Translations under genes and position numbers: made by a program | Part shown: positions 53,207 through 63,418 of the stretch, piece after piece | Position numbering within the stretch: the stretch's first letter is position 1 | How the letters are laid out: each line of letters begins with the position of its first letter | The notes under the pieces: generated by a model | Told to the model about the DNA's origin: nothing | What the model saw: the letters and a program-made list of their open reading frames with translations, nothing else | The model's database searches: none | Source of the DNA: Onthophagus taurus | Taxonomy: Eukaryota; Arthropoda; Insecta; Coleoptera; Scarabaeidae | DNA length: 64,000 nucleotides | Direction: 5' to 3' | NCBI RefSeq assembly: GCF_036711975.1 | Contig: NC_091967.1 | Span: 20,336,001 to 20,400,000, forward strand

Positions 53207-53765
53207 TTTTATACATATATTATTATTAGCTTCAAAGTTATAATGAAAATGTTGTTTAGTATGAATAAGTTGTGATGTTAAAGTATGATTTAGGTCAGTT
53301 ATAATGAATAATAAAATTTTTGTTTATTTGAAATTTAGATGTGTAAAGTGATAAAATATATGTAGCGGGTGTTCCTGAAATAATAGATTAATTTTAAAAT
53401 AATTTTAACCAACTAAAGTTCACTATCTCGAGAAAAATATACAAACCGCGATAATAATTTTGCTGCAGCAAAGCCTAAAGGCTTATATTATTGATAAAAT
53501 AAAAAAATTTAAAGATTTTGTCATAATTCTAGGCTAACATTAATTAGGTAGTAGAAATGGTGCTTGTAGTCAGATACATATGTTTCACTTAATTAAATTA
53601 TGGCTGATGTTCAAATTAAAATTGATGAAACTTATTTAGGCTACTCGCGCCACCGAAAGCGCAATAAGAGAACTAATAATTGTAATTATAATTATCGAAT
53701 TTATGTTTCGGATTTTAATTTGCAAGCTGTCGGAGGGCAGGTTTTCTTCGAATTTATTTATTTTG
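53207..53765. other. 5' flank of receptor gene 1
   Basis: AT-rich and probably includes the receptor promoter. No other element recognised with confidence. Confidence 0.4.
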
Positions 53766-53981
53766 TGTTCATATAATAATAAATTCCAATTTTGATGCAA
53801 ACAAAAGATTTTGATTTAGTCTCTGCTCTTGATCTACGTGGGGTTCCGTGGGGTTGAGCTCGTTTACATTGATTTCTTTGATGTAAAGAGGTGTATAGGT
53901 ATCAAGAGTTTGAGCACCAGCAAGAGACGTGTGGGGCCGAAGTGATGTGCAGGAAGTGTGATAAAAAGGGCCATAAATACC
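53766..53981 (+). repeat. Left arm of a large palindromic repeat, with zinc-knuckle codons
   Basis: ATATAATAATAAATTCCAAT and the following ~200 bp are the inverse of 59830-60010 (ATTTTGATGCAAACAAAAGA, CTCTTGATCTACGTGGG, GATGTAAAGA.GTGTATAGGT). Near 53930 one frame reads TCGAEVMCRKCDKKGHKY, a C-x2-C-x4-H zinc-knuckle core. The arm is interrupted by a hAT insertion at 53982 and resumes at 59393. Confidence 0.7.
53974..53981. repeat. 8-bp target duplication, left (ATAAATAC)
   Basis: Identical to 59385-59392. Confidence 0.9.
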
Positions 53982-54074
53982 AGTGTTGTTAAATACCCGG
54001 GTATTTATTTTTAAGGGTAAATTTCCTGGACATATACCCGGGGGTATTTACCATAGATGGGTATTTACAGGTAC

Positions 54075-54961
54075 TTATAAAATTTTATTTAAACTGAGTT
54101 GATGGCAGTTTTGCCAGCACTTCAAGAATGCAGAGTCGATTATCGATATATCAAACTTATTTATAATATCTACAAGAATGCTACAATGACTGTAAAATTG
54201 CATGAAAGTTCTGAGGAGAGTAAAAGTAGTAAAGTACTGATTGTGAGTAAAACAAGGCGATACACTTGTGATGAACCCAACTTGTTCATCACAGTCCTGG
54301 AGAGTGCATTTAAACAACTGGAGGTGTGTGCAAGAGTCGGGCTAAATATCAACGAGGAGAAATCAAAATTTATGACAAATCTTGTTCCCAGCTCTAACAT
54401 CAACATTGGGGATAGTGAGATTGAGAGGGTTATGTATATCTTGGCTATGAGGTTCGTGTATCGAGAGATAATCAAACAAGCGAATTAAACAGAAGGATCA
54501 CACTCATATGGACAGCCTACGGGAAACTTAGAGACATCTTCAAGAGAAAAGGCCAAAAAAGGCGTGTTCTTTGTTATGACATATGGCTCCCAAACTTTAA
54601 CATTAACGGTAGCCACTGCCAGGAGGGTCTAAGTAACGCAAAGATAGATGGAGAGATCGATCCTGGGTGTAACTCTGAGGGACTACATATGAAATGAAGA
54701 CCTATGAAGAAGAACTGGCATAAATGATATGGTCAACATTGTGACAAAGCTTAAGTGGAACTAGGCGGGTCATGTCGCGCGAAGGAAGAATGAGTAGTGG
54801 ACAAAACGGTTGCTTGAATGGAGACCGCAAGCGAACAGATGAAGTAGACGTCAAAAGAATGACCAAAAAATTGGATTCAGACAGCAGAGAATAGAATCGA
54901 ATGGAACAGAATAGAGGAGGTCTATGTCCAACAATGGACGTAGAGGGCTGCTTGATGATAA
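54075..54961 (+). pseudogene. Endonuclease-RT LINE fragment (palm to 3' end)
   Basis: Reads ALQECRVDYRYIKLIYNIYK (from 54112), then VLESAFKQLE, VGLNINEEKSKFMTNL, then in other frames RITLIWTAYGKLRDIFKR, and near the end EVYVQQWT followed by an AGGGCTGCTTGATGATAAT tail. The YADD segment between VLESAFKQL and VGLNIN is deleted. The ending is typical of this class. The CACTA-like element inserted into its tail. Confidence 0.82.
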
Positions 54962-54964
54962 TAA

Positions 54965-55782
54965 CACTAGTCTACAAAAAAAAAATCATAAAATGTACAT
55001 CTGACGCCACTGTATTTTTCTTATGTAGTTTGGTCCCCTAAACTCAAAAATCACATTTAAAATTTTTTCTATGGATACGTTTTGGAGCTAAGAATTTTTT
55101 TTTTTTTTTAGAGGTACTTTGATTATTTGCAGCATATCTCGAGTTAGAGATGACCGATCTGGTGGTGCTATTCATCAAATTAAAGAGTATTGTATAGCCA
55201 ATAAATGGTATTAATGCTTATTCCAATCGGTTCGGTAGTTTTAAAACAATGGCCCATAATATGTGAAAAAAAAGGATTTTTTTAGACAAAATGTGAACCA
55301 AAAATTCATTCAATATCCGTGTAGAGTCGCAGAAAAATTCTTTTTTACCTTCTACGTAAAGGTTGCTCTTTTTAGAAGAAAATAAGGTACGCAGGATGAG
55401 AATCGGTGGAGAAATTACCAAAAATTATGATCTTCTATATGCGAGAGCACAGCTTTTTCTTGTACAAAAAATTCCGCGCAACTAGACCGTTAGAAATTTT
55501 TAGGTTTCATGTTCATACGTTTCTGAGATTTTACGTGTAGGAGCTATTCATCCCAATCTTTCGATTTAAAATAATTTCAAGACGGCTGCCACATCTAGTG
55601 TACCGGAAGTAGCCTACAACTTCGTTATTTTAAACGGAATGCTGCAATTTTTCTTGGATATTTGAATTGAAAAACGGTTTTTTTAATCAAAAATGACAAT
55701 ACAAAATTCACTCGCAAAAAGAGAAACGCAAAAATTTCGTCTTATTTTTTACATACAGTTTGTACTTTTACAATAGGAAGAC
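54965..55782 (+). repeat. Long terminal inverted repeat, left (~800 bp)
   Basis: Inverse of ~58331-59124 at roughly 93-95% by eye, with a few indels (for example, extra AAGGTTGCTCTTTTTAGAAG near 55360). Includes shared words AGTTAGAGATGACCGATCTG and GTAGCCTACAACTTCG. Confidence 0.88.
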
Positions 55783-55961
55783 AATATTTACGACCAAAGC
55801 CTATAGAGAAATATCGAAATTATGATCATTTGTGAGTCAAAGTGCCAACATCCAGCTTTTCCTGTTTCTGTAATTTCTCTCAAAAAGCACGAAATACAGT
55901 TCTTCATTCAGTTTATTTTGATTGTAACACTTAGGTATTTATAAAATAGTATGCACAAGTC

Positions 55962-56200
55962 TTAGAAATAAGTTTGCCCCCCGCTTTGCCTTCTGTTTAT
56001 TTGAGAATCCGTCTCTCTTATGAGGAACCAGATATAGTCTCCCATCATTCTTTCATCCCAAATTCCCTGATAACGCCGCTCAATGTTCTTCATTTGTTGG
56101 TGGAATCTTTCGCCATGTTCGTCACTTACGTCACCAAGATTCTCCGGGAAGAAATTTAAGTGTGAGTGTAAAAAATGAATTTTTAGAGACATATTTACAC
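55962..56200 (-). CDS. CACTA-like element protein, exon 3
   Basis: The acceptor TTTTTTCCAACAG precedes 56200; G|GT joins as Gly. It encodes VNMSLKIHFLHSHLNFFPEN, then LGDVSDEHGERFHQQMKNIE, then RRYQGIWDERMMGDYIWFLI, ending TAA at 55962. This EHGERFHQ region is the most conserved tail of the family and holds acidic residues (about E507 and E510) that could include the catalytic Glu. Confidence 0.85.
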
Positions 56201-56440
56201 CTGTTGGAAAAAATTAAAATAAAATTAAACGTATAACTGAAAATAATGAAATAACGTGTATTTGTAAACTGCCTGCATCCCCATAGCTTTTGAAATGTAC
56301 ATCGAAATTAAATTCAGAATAAAAAACGTGTCATTCCTTCATTGTTTTTTTATTCTGAATCAAAATGTCTCTTAACTCGGAACCTGCAGGGATGCTGGTA
56401 CTTTACGGATACCCGGAATAATAATAATAATGATCTATAC

Positions 56441-57630
56441 CCATTTTTGCATAATTCTGAAGCAAATTTTCAACAATTGTCTCGTAATTCGGGCTTTTAT
56501 TGTTTCCAAGAAAATCAGAAACAATTAACTGAAACGAATTCCAGGCTGCAGCTTCAACGGATGATAAATAGGTTTGAAATTTGTCATCTTTTAAAAGTTT
56601 TTTTATTTGTGGACCGTTGAAAACACCTTCCTTGATTTTTGCGAATGAAAGATTTTCAAATAAGGTTCTTAAATAAGCAAACGCTTGGCCTTCTATATCC
56701 AGCGCTTTCACAAAATTCTTGAAGAGTCCAAGTTTAATATGTAATGGCTGTAGAAGGATGTTTTCTTTTTTAATAAGAGGCAAGTATTTAATGTTGCCCT
56801 CGCCGAGGGTGTGGCTTTTTCTTTCAGGCCATTGCGTCCTCTTATAATGGTGTTCCCTTGCGCGGCTGTCCCAAAGACAAAGGAAACAACAATATTTCGT
56901 GTAGCCGCTTTGTAAACCACATAACATGCCTGTGACTTTTAAATCGGCACAAACTTTCCAGTCATGGTCTTCGTAATTAACAGATTTTAATAGTTTAACC
57001 ATTGTTTCGTACGATTCTTTGGTATTTACAGCATGCGCGATCGGAATTGATGGTTTTTCATTTCCATTATGCAAGAGAACTGCTTTCAAACTACATTTAT
57101 TGCTATCAATAAATAACCGCCACTCGTGTGCCTTATAAGGCTGGCCAAGCTCCTCGAACAAACCGGGAATGTCTTTGCAAAAGCATATGTTATCAGTTGA
57201 CGTATAATACTTTGTATAAGGCCTGTCACGGTCTCTGTAATATGTTACTTTAACACTCGTATCCAAAAAGTGATATTGCTTCATACGAGATGCATGTAAT
57301 TCTGCTTTCTCCTTTGAAAGCTCCAAGTCTCTCACCCAATCATTCAGTTCTTCCTGTGTTAGAAGATGCTGTTCATGCTGTCCTTGACATTCAGTTAAAT
57401 CACTTCGGAAATCTGACGTATCAGTACTTGAGGACTGAGATAAATCAGGGCAGTTGGGGATGGGAAGTGTATCTGAATGCGGAACTGGAAACGTGACAGA
57501 TGGTACATTTGCATAAACCCATCGCATATTTTTCCCAATTCCGGTTTGTTTACTTAGGCAAAAGTAGCAGTCGGTTGTATGACAAAGTGGTTCTTTCCAA
57601 ATCATTGGTACGCCAAATTTCATGTACCGC
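56441..57630 (-). CDS. CACTA-like element protein, exon 2 (core)
   Basis: Acceptor TTTAACGTTAG, donor ATG G|GTATAG. The spliced protein is 558 aa with no stop or frameshift. The family is common in arthropods and other animals as uncharacterised proteins. It starts MKFGVPMIWKEP with HTTDCYFC, then NVPSVTFPVPHSDTLPIP, EELNDWVRDLELSKEKAELH, HEWRLFIDSNKCSLKAVLLH (D258), DWKVCADLKVTGMLCGLQSG (D312), YTKYCCFLCLWDSRAREHHY (C331/C334, H343/H344) and LQPLHIKLGLFKNFVKALD (H380). Two Asp in strand-like segments followed by a C-x2-C/H cluster and a C-terminal Glu resemble the layout of CMC transposases. Transposase identity is inference; position inside CACTA ends supports it. Confidence 0.85.
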
Positions 57631-57684
57631 CTAACGTTAAAAAAAGTTATAAATTATAAACTATTTTTAACATGAAATACATAC

Positions 57685-57932
57685 GCTGGCGCGCCGGAGG
57701 CCCATCCACTAAGATTTATATGACAATTAAGACATAAAAAACTTGGTGTCCATTGTTCTTGAAGATTCTCAGCTGGTATTCCAAAATATTGGAGATAATT
57801 TTCTTGTACCGAATTAGTAAATTTACGTATGTTTTTCTTGACGACATATTCACCACACACATAACAGAAATTAAGGGGGTCGTTTTCACACTCAAAAATT
57901 CGTTGTCTTTTACTCATTTTATAATCAAGCAT
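57685..57932 (-). CDS. CACTA-like element protein, exon 1
   Basis: ATG at 57932 (or in-frame ATG 57917, MSKRQRIFECEND). It encodes FCYVCGEYVV and, 44 residues later, CLNCHINLSGW, two C-x2-C pairs that with HTTDCYFC of exon 2 would make an N-terminal zinc-binding, probably DNA-binding, domain. Donor AGC|GTATGT, phase 2; the intron is 54 bp. Joining gives GAPARYMKFGVP, restoring the family consensus. Confidence 0.85.
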
Positions 57933-58330
57933 GAAATTAAACTATATTATACGATACAATTTGTGAACAACTGTTTAACGCTGAATATGGAACTCCAATG
58001 AATAACTATAGCAATCTTAGTCTCCACGAAACCTTCCCTTACGGTACAGTGGGGGTTTTTATGATGCTCACTTTTTTCTTAACATTCCGGGAAAAAACCT
58101 TTTCATTTGTCCTCGAGAAACGTATTTATTTTAATATTGTTCAAGTAGGTAAAAAAAGATGGGACAAACCTGTGTGCGAAGAACCTTTGTTCTAAAACCG
58201 ATAGTTTTCCAAGAATAATAAAATGCACTGGTACCTCAAATATCCTTTTTCAAGTAAACTTAATTCATTGAGTAAAACGGCAATATACGTTAGGAATACC
58301 GAAAAATATAGAAACAGGAAAAACCTGGGC

Positions 58331-59124
58331 ATCTTCCTATTGTAAAAGTACAAACCTTATGTAAAAAATAAGACGGAATTTTTGCGGCTCTCCAAGGTGT
58401 TTAAGTGAATTTTGTATTGCGATTTTTGATTAAAAAAACCGTTTTTCAATTCAAATATCCAATAAAAATTGCAGTATTCCGTTTAAAATAACGAAGTTGT
58501 AGGCTACTTCCGGTACACTGGATGTGGCAGCCATCTTGAAATTATTTTAAATCGAAAGATTGGGATGAATAGAATAGCTCCTATACGTAAAATCTCAGAA
58601 ACGTATGAAACATGAAACCTAAAAATTTCTAACGGTATACTTGCGCGGAATTTCTTGTACAAGAAAAAGCTGTGCTCTCACATATAGAAGATGATAATTT
58701 TTGGTAATTTCTCCACCGATTCTCATCGCATTACATAGAAAGTAAAAAAGAATTTTTCTGCGACTCTACACGGATATTGAATGAATTTTTGGTTCACATT
58801 TTGTCTAAAAAAAATTCTTTTTTCACATATTATGGGCCATTAGTTTAAAACTACCGAACCGATTGGAATAAGCATTAATACCATTTATTGGCTATACAAT
58901 ACTCTTTAATTTGATGAATAGCACCACCAGATCGGTCATCTCTAACTCGAGATATGCTGCAAAAAGTCAAAGTACCTCTAAAAAAAAAAAAAAATTCATA
59001 GCTCCAAAACGTATCCATAGAAAAAGTTTTAAATGTGATTTTTGAGTTTAGGGGACCAAACTACATAAGAAAAATACAGTGGCGTCAAATGTACATTTTA
59101 TGATTTTTTTTTTGTAGACTAGTG
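58331..59124 (-). repeat. Long terminal inverted repeat, right (~800 bp)
   Basis: Inverted partner of 54965-55782. The promoter of the minus-strand gene must lie between here and 57933. Confidence 0.88.
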
Positions 59125-59384
59125 TAATCATAATAACTTGATCTAATTTAAATTACGACAGATTCGTCTGATGATAATACGTCTTTGATTGTTGATAATT
59201 CCTCGTCTTCATAGTCCATTTCATCATCTTCTCCTTCATTTTTTTTTTGAATCTGATATATTTTTACTGGTATCACTTTTATACGTACTATTTGGGTGTT
59301 TACCCTGGACCGGGGTAAATACCCGGACAAATACCCATTTTAGAAATACCTACCCGCTGGGTATTTACCCAGCGTCCATCACTG

Positions 59385-59392
59385 ATAAATAC
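59385..59392. repeat. 8-bp target duplication, right (ATAAATAC)
   Basis: Right copy of the hAT duplication. Confidence 0.9.
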
Positions 59393-60012
59393 ACAATAAA
59401 TATTGTGGAAGAAAGAATGCATAGCCGCATAGTGCGAATTGTAAAGCGAGGCGGAAATTGTGAATGAGTCAAGATTGACATTATGATTCCTATAGGTGGG
59501 CACTTCTAGATGAGAAGTCGTTGAGTGATCATATAATAACTGAACTGAAGGTTTGATTGAGCGTTAGACAAATGCTAATTCTAATCTCTTTCTTTCTACA
59601 ACATGACGCCGCACAGTGGGGCGAAGCGCTCTTTTGACTAGTGTTACTGTATATGGTGTATATCTGATAAGAAAAACCTGTGTCACTGCTACCTATTCTG
59701 TGTTGTTGAAAGTTCTTCGAAGGATAGGTATCTTTCTCTGCAATTACCTCATGATGTCAATCTTGACTCATTCACAAATTCCTCCTCGCTTTACAATGCG
59801 CACATACCGGCTATGCATTCTTCCTACCACAATCCCTGTATTTATCCCATTTCGTTATACAGCCTTTACATACCTATACACTTCTTTACATCAATGAAAT
59901 TCTCGATCCTACACGAACTCAAGTCCACGTAAGCCCACGTAGATCAAGAGCCGAGGCTAAATAAAAATCTTTTGTTTGCATCAAAATTGGAATTTATTAT
60001 TATATGAATACT
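59393..60012. repeat. Inner left arm, loop and right arm of the palindromic repeat
   Basis: 59393-59490 (AGAATGCATAGCCG, TTGTAAAGCGAGG, GTGAATGAGTCAAGATTGAC) is the inverse of 59745-59850. 59850-60012 is the inverse of 53766-53930. Between them is a ~250-bp loop without coding content. So before the hAT insertion this was a ~330-bp-arm hairpin repeat. Confidence 0.75.
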
Positions 60013-60283
60013 AAATAAATAAATTCCAAAAGAAGCCTAAACAACTTTCATCAGTTTTTACATCTCTTGCTCGATATCTGGAAAGCGGTTAAGTTTAGGT
60101 GTATGATGTGCTATCTGAATTTTGTTTAGAATTTCGAAATAAACTAAAATATGGAATAACATACAGGTGTTCCATTAAAGAAAACGTAACTTTGTTTCGT
60201 CATAACTTTTTGAATGACCCTATATACTTAATTTGTCTTTATAGTAATAAATTTTAAAACTTTCGTATCTTAACATTTTTTGG

Positions 60284-60755
60284 TAGGTTCACCAACTGGC
60301 AAGAGTAGCGGAATAAATAGAAGAAGGATACGAGGCTAAAAAGTTTACAGCTATTGTTTCCCTGAATGTAGCAAGGGCCTTTGATGCTGTCTGGATTGAA
60401 GGATTAAAATACAACCTCAATCAAACGGGGTTAAGTAACTATTTACTTGCCATTCTGTTCTCCTTCCTGGAGGAGAGAACTTTCTCCGTCACCATCAGGT
60501 GTCCCACAAGGTAGTAGTTTATTCCCTGCTCTGTTCAACATCTTTATGCATGATATCCCGACTGACGTAAACTTCGAAATGGCCATATTTGCGGATGACA
60601 TGTTAATAATGGGATAAAACGACATCTTTATTTATGCTATTGAGACACTTCAAAGGTCAGTGGACAAAATCAAGAAATGGTTATCAAAATTATTTTGTAT
60701 CAACGCAGCCAAGAAAAACAATGTCATTATTGAACTGGTTTTAAAATAAATAAAA
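60284..60755 (+). pseudogene. Jockey-type LINE reverse transcriptase fragment
   Basis: Reads HQLARVAE, EGYEAKKFTAIVSLNVARAF followed by DAVWIEGLKYNL (catalytic Asp region AKAFDxVWHxGL), SFLEERTFSVTI, GVPQG and, in another frame, MAIFADDMLIMG-like sequence (FADD). Stops and frame shifts throughout. Confidence 0.8.
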
Positions 60756-60756
60756 A

Positions 60757-60903
60757 AAAAGAAATAGAAAATAACTAAACGCCAAATATTTAAGAATTAT
60801 TTATTTTTTTCTTTACAAAATTTTGATCATAAATATGATTTGACAAAAATAAAAAGGTATTAATTTTTGACCCTTGTAAATAAACGAATTAATGTTGGAT
60901 CTT
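60757..60903 (-). repeat. Direct repeat of 49895-50040
   Basis: Contains the functional 3' end of the minus-strand gene (stop at 60860-60862) and a relic of the mS38 tail (GAAATAGAAAATAACTAAAC). Confidence 0.8.
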
Positions 60904-61038
60904 TCTTTAAAATGGTCATAATTGATCTTATTCTTTTGTCTGTAAACATGTAGGTAGTGTCCATGTAATCTCTATCTTTGCGATCTCCAACTACCTCTGC
61001 AACTGGAGTTTTATCCGATGATACAGAAGAAGATTTAA
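60860..61038 (-). CDS. Unrecognised Ser-rich gene, terminal exon
   Basis: Acceptor TATTTATAG before 61038, phase 1. Encodes VKSSSVSSDKTPVAEVVGDR, then KDRDYMDTTYMFTDKRIRSI and MTILKKDPTLIRLFTRVKN, then TAA. The closing ~35 residues look like a folded helical piece. Family not recognised. Its 3' end is duplicated beside mS38. Confidence 0.7.
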
Positions 61039-61570
61039 CTATAAATAAGGATAATTTAATGAATTTTAATTAAAGAAAAATAAAATATAATAGAACTAAA
61101 ACTATCACTAGATCTAACAGTAGAGCTAGAACTAAAAGCTATCGAGTTAAAGTTAATTAACTGTTCATGTTACTCCTATTTCGATGAATCTCTCTTGTCA
61201 TCTTTTGGAAATTATTTTCGGCTCTGGTTACCATCTTGGTCTTATCGAAATCTAAGCTTTCTAAGCTTGGGGGTGAAAAGGGTGATATGAGGCGGGTGTT
61301 CAGAAGTGTATGTATAAGAGGGAGGTGAACGATGTTAGAGATTTGTAGAAGAAATGGATAGAATCGGATAAGGATCGTGTTTAGCGGGGGCTTGCAGCTG
61401 ATAACGGAATATAGTCCTTCAGTAGTACTGGATGGTTGGTAGGTGGAGGCAGTGGGTGGTCTTGGGGTTGGTTGGGTGGAGAATATTATAAGATCTAGGT
61501 TTACTGTTAGCTCTAATAATAATGATAGTATTAGTTCTAGTTTTCTATTATAAGAACAATATTTTAATAC
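61039..61570. other. Intron of the Ser-rich gene
   Basis: 532 bp between phase-matched sites (GTATTA donor, TATTTATAG acceptor). Includes a G-rich stretch near 61260-61480 and CTAGATCTAAC/CTAGAACTAAAAG words near 61110 related to the 18205-18600 repeat. Confidence 0.55.
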
Positions 61571-62392
61571 CTTTCAGTTTTGTTTCATCCTTATAAATAT
61601 TCCATGGTGAATCTGCACTTTTTAGAACATTAGTTTCATAAACTTCATGAATCGGTGAAAATTTGACATCAGCCTCTTTAGTATCGGTAGGAATTTTAGC
61701 AACTCCAATATGAGATACTGTTAATGGAGAAACCACTTTCTGAATTCTTTGATATTTGTCTTGCTTTTCTACTTTTTGCGATTGTACAGAATCGGTTTTC
61801 CCTAATAAGAGTGTATCCTCGATGATTTCAGATTCCTTTTTAACATTTTTCGAATAAAGGAACGATTGTCTTCTTAACAATTCCAAAGAATCTTTGGTAA
61901 AACTCAACTTTGAAATTACCGAGCCCCGATGAGAAACTGGTTGTTGTTTCTGTGATTCCATTAATTTATGTCCCATCGTTAATGAATGTCTATGAATTAT
62001 CAAGGAATCGGTTGCTTGCAATAATTTCGAACCAGAGACCGCTTTCGAGGGAGGTTTCTTTTGTAAGATCGATTCTATATCTGATTTTGGGGACAATTTT
62101 GGTTTGGCCAAGCTTATTCTTGATGATCGATTAGATGGTTTTGTTAATTCGATTTCATCCAATATTCTAATCGCTTGGAATCGTTCAAAACTAACCGTTC
62201 CACCTTCGGCTAAAGCATTTTTTTTCGTCGTGCTAAGTTTATCCATCGGTGTCGCTTGAACAGGTTCATTTACTTCTGCGGTGGTTCTATCCATTTCCGA
62301 TAGTGATCCATTTTTAGTAGTTTGTACACCTTTTAATGAACTTCTTCGAGACATTTTTATTGTTGATAAAGAATCTTGAGCAGCTAGTAGTC
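61571..62392 (-). CDS. Unrecognised Ser-rich gene, large exon
   Basis: Acceptor CTGTTTTAG before 62392 (an alternative in-frame acceptor, TTTATAG, lies 12 nt upstream at 62404). Donor AAAG|GTATTA, phase 1. Encodes LLAAQDSLSTIKMSRRSSLK and a Ser/Lys/Gln-rich, probably disordered chain with repeated SLE/SLxxxRQS-like patches (TKDSLELLRRQSFLYSKNVK, TDSLIIHRHSLTM). An in-frame ATG at 62354 could be the true start if the first part is leader; otherwise a 5' exon lies beyond. Function unknown. Confidence 0.65.
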
Positions 62393-62543
62393 CTAAAACA
62401 GAAACTATAAACAATTATAAGATATTTATATTATTTGATTTAGATAAGCATAAAAAATCGTTATGTTTAAAACGTAAATAATTTTTGAATAATTAATTTT
62501 TATTTGTACAACCTTGATAGATAAAATAAAACGAATAAAATGT

Positions 62544-63353
62544 ATGGAATTATTTAAAAACTCAGTAAGTATGGGTTTAACAGTTTCAAGTTATTGTTAC
62601 GTACAGTTGTTGGCAAATTTACTTGGCCTTTTGCCGTATTATTCGTTAAAAAATCGAACCTGTTTGTGTAAAACATTCTCTAAAATCGTTTTATTTGGAA
62701 ACACCACTTACACTTTTGTGTATATTTGGACTTTAATTGATGAAATAGTTAAAGGCATGGTACAATATTCCGATGATATAACAAGATGTGTTTCCGTAGC
62801 GTTGTATATTTTGTGTTATGGTTCAATGATTTGTTTTTCTTATCGAATTCATATAAATTCAGAAGAAAAATGGATTTGTTTATTAAATAATTTGGCGGAA
62901 ATCGAAGAAAACGTCGATCAAAGATTTAAATATTCATTTCCGCTATGGTTTTTTACGTTGGTTAGTGGATCATTGATAATACATTATGATTCAATCGATT
63001 ATAGATATTTTTATGTGGCTATAAGAGAATTATTAATGTATCCCATCAGTTTGGGTGTCAATGAAATGATTTATTTAAAATTTCAAATGATTTATGAAGA
63101 AGTTAAAAAATGTAAAAACGATAAATTAGCTGGTTTTAACAAAACTACAAACAAGAAAATGCTAAATGTTATGAAAATTTATTGTAAGCTTCAAATTTGT
63201 GTTCGATTATACAACGAACTATTCGGTCTTCATATTTCTATAGCAGTTATTACAAACTCAATTACAATTATGGTAATAATTTGTCGAATTATTACTTCAA
63301 ATTTATTCGATTTTATATGGTATACAGACTATATACTTGTTTTAAAATCTTTG
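62544..63353 (+). CDS. Gustatory-receptor-like 7TM gene 2, exon 1
   Basis: The first in-frame ATG is 62544 (MELFKNSVSMGLTVSSYCYV); the next Met (MGLTV) aligns with the start of gene 1 and is also possible. Then LLANLLGLLPYYSLKNRTCL, hydrophobic helices (TYTFVYIWTLI, VALYILCYGSMICFSY, FPLWFFTLVSGSLII), an intracellular helical loop (YLKFQMIYEEVKKCKNDKLA) and LRLYNELFGLHI-type sequence near residue 230. Donor TTG|GTGAGA, phase 0, at the same relative position as in gene 1. Divergent chemoreceptor of the gustatory-receptor superfamily; ligand unknown. Confidence 0.82.
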
Positions 63354-63418
63354 GTGAGATTTTTAAACGCAAAACAATTCTTATTACTAATGACTATTTA
63401 CTTTTATTGTTTTTTTAG

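Larger units (their letters stand above)
54965..59124 (-). mobile_element. CACTA-like DNA transposon, apparently complete
   Basis: Both termini read CACTAGTCTACAAAAAAAAA inward, the first ~47 bp of the arms agree at 46 positions, and TAA lies on each outer side (54962-54964, 59125-59127). CACTA ends plus a 3-bp duplication are the hallmark of the CACTA/EnSpm (CMC) group. Arms of ~800 bp are unusually long. The single interior gene (minus strand) is intact. This is the best candidate in the window for a recently active and little-described element. Confidence 0.85.
53982..59384. mobile_element. hAT element with nested insertions
   Basis: The left end is CAGTGTTGTTAAATACCCGG and the right end is the inverse of CAGTGATGGACGCTGGGTAA. 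Both are rich in TAAATACCCGGGTATTTA-type palindromes. The perfect 8-bp duplication ATAAATAC fits hAT. Only ~100 bp of left and ~260 bp of right hAT sequence remain recognisable; the interior is a LINE fragment and the CACTA-like element. A minus-strand acidic frame (59330-59148, EDDEMDYEDEELS) may be the C-terminal tail of its lost transposase. Confidence 0.82.

Noticed and set aside
56403-56440. Reading exon 2 of the CACTA-like protein straight through to a stop (IDHYYYYSGYP)
   Set aside because: The ATT-repeat tail is intronic. GTATAG donor and CCAACAG acceptor restore the conserved NMSLKIHFLHS continuation.
56342-56620. Plus-strand frame of 92 codons
   Set aside because: Overlaps the intact minus-strand transposase-like exon and its intron; no family resemblance.
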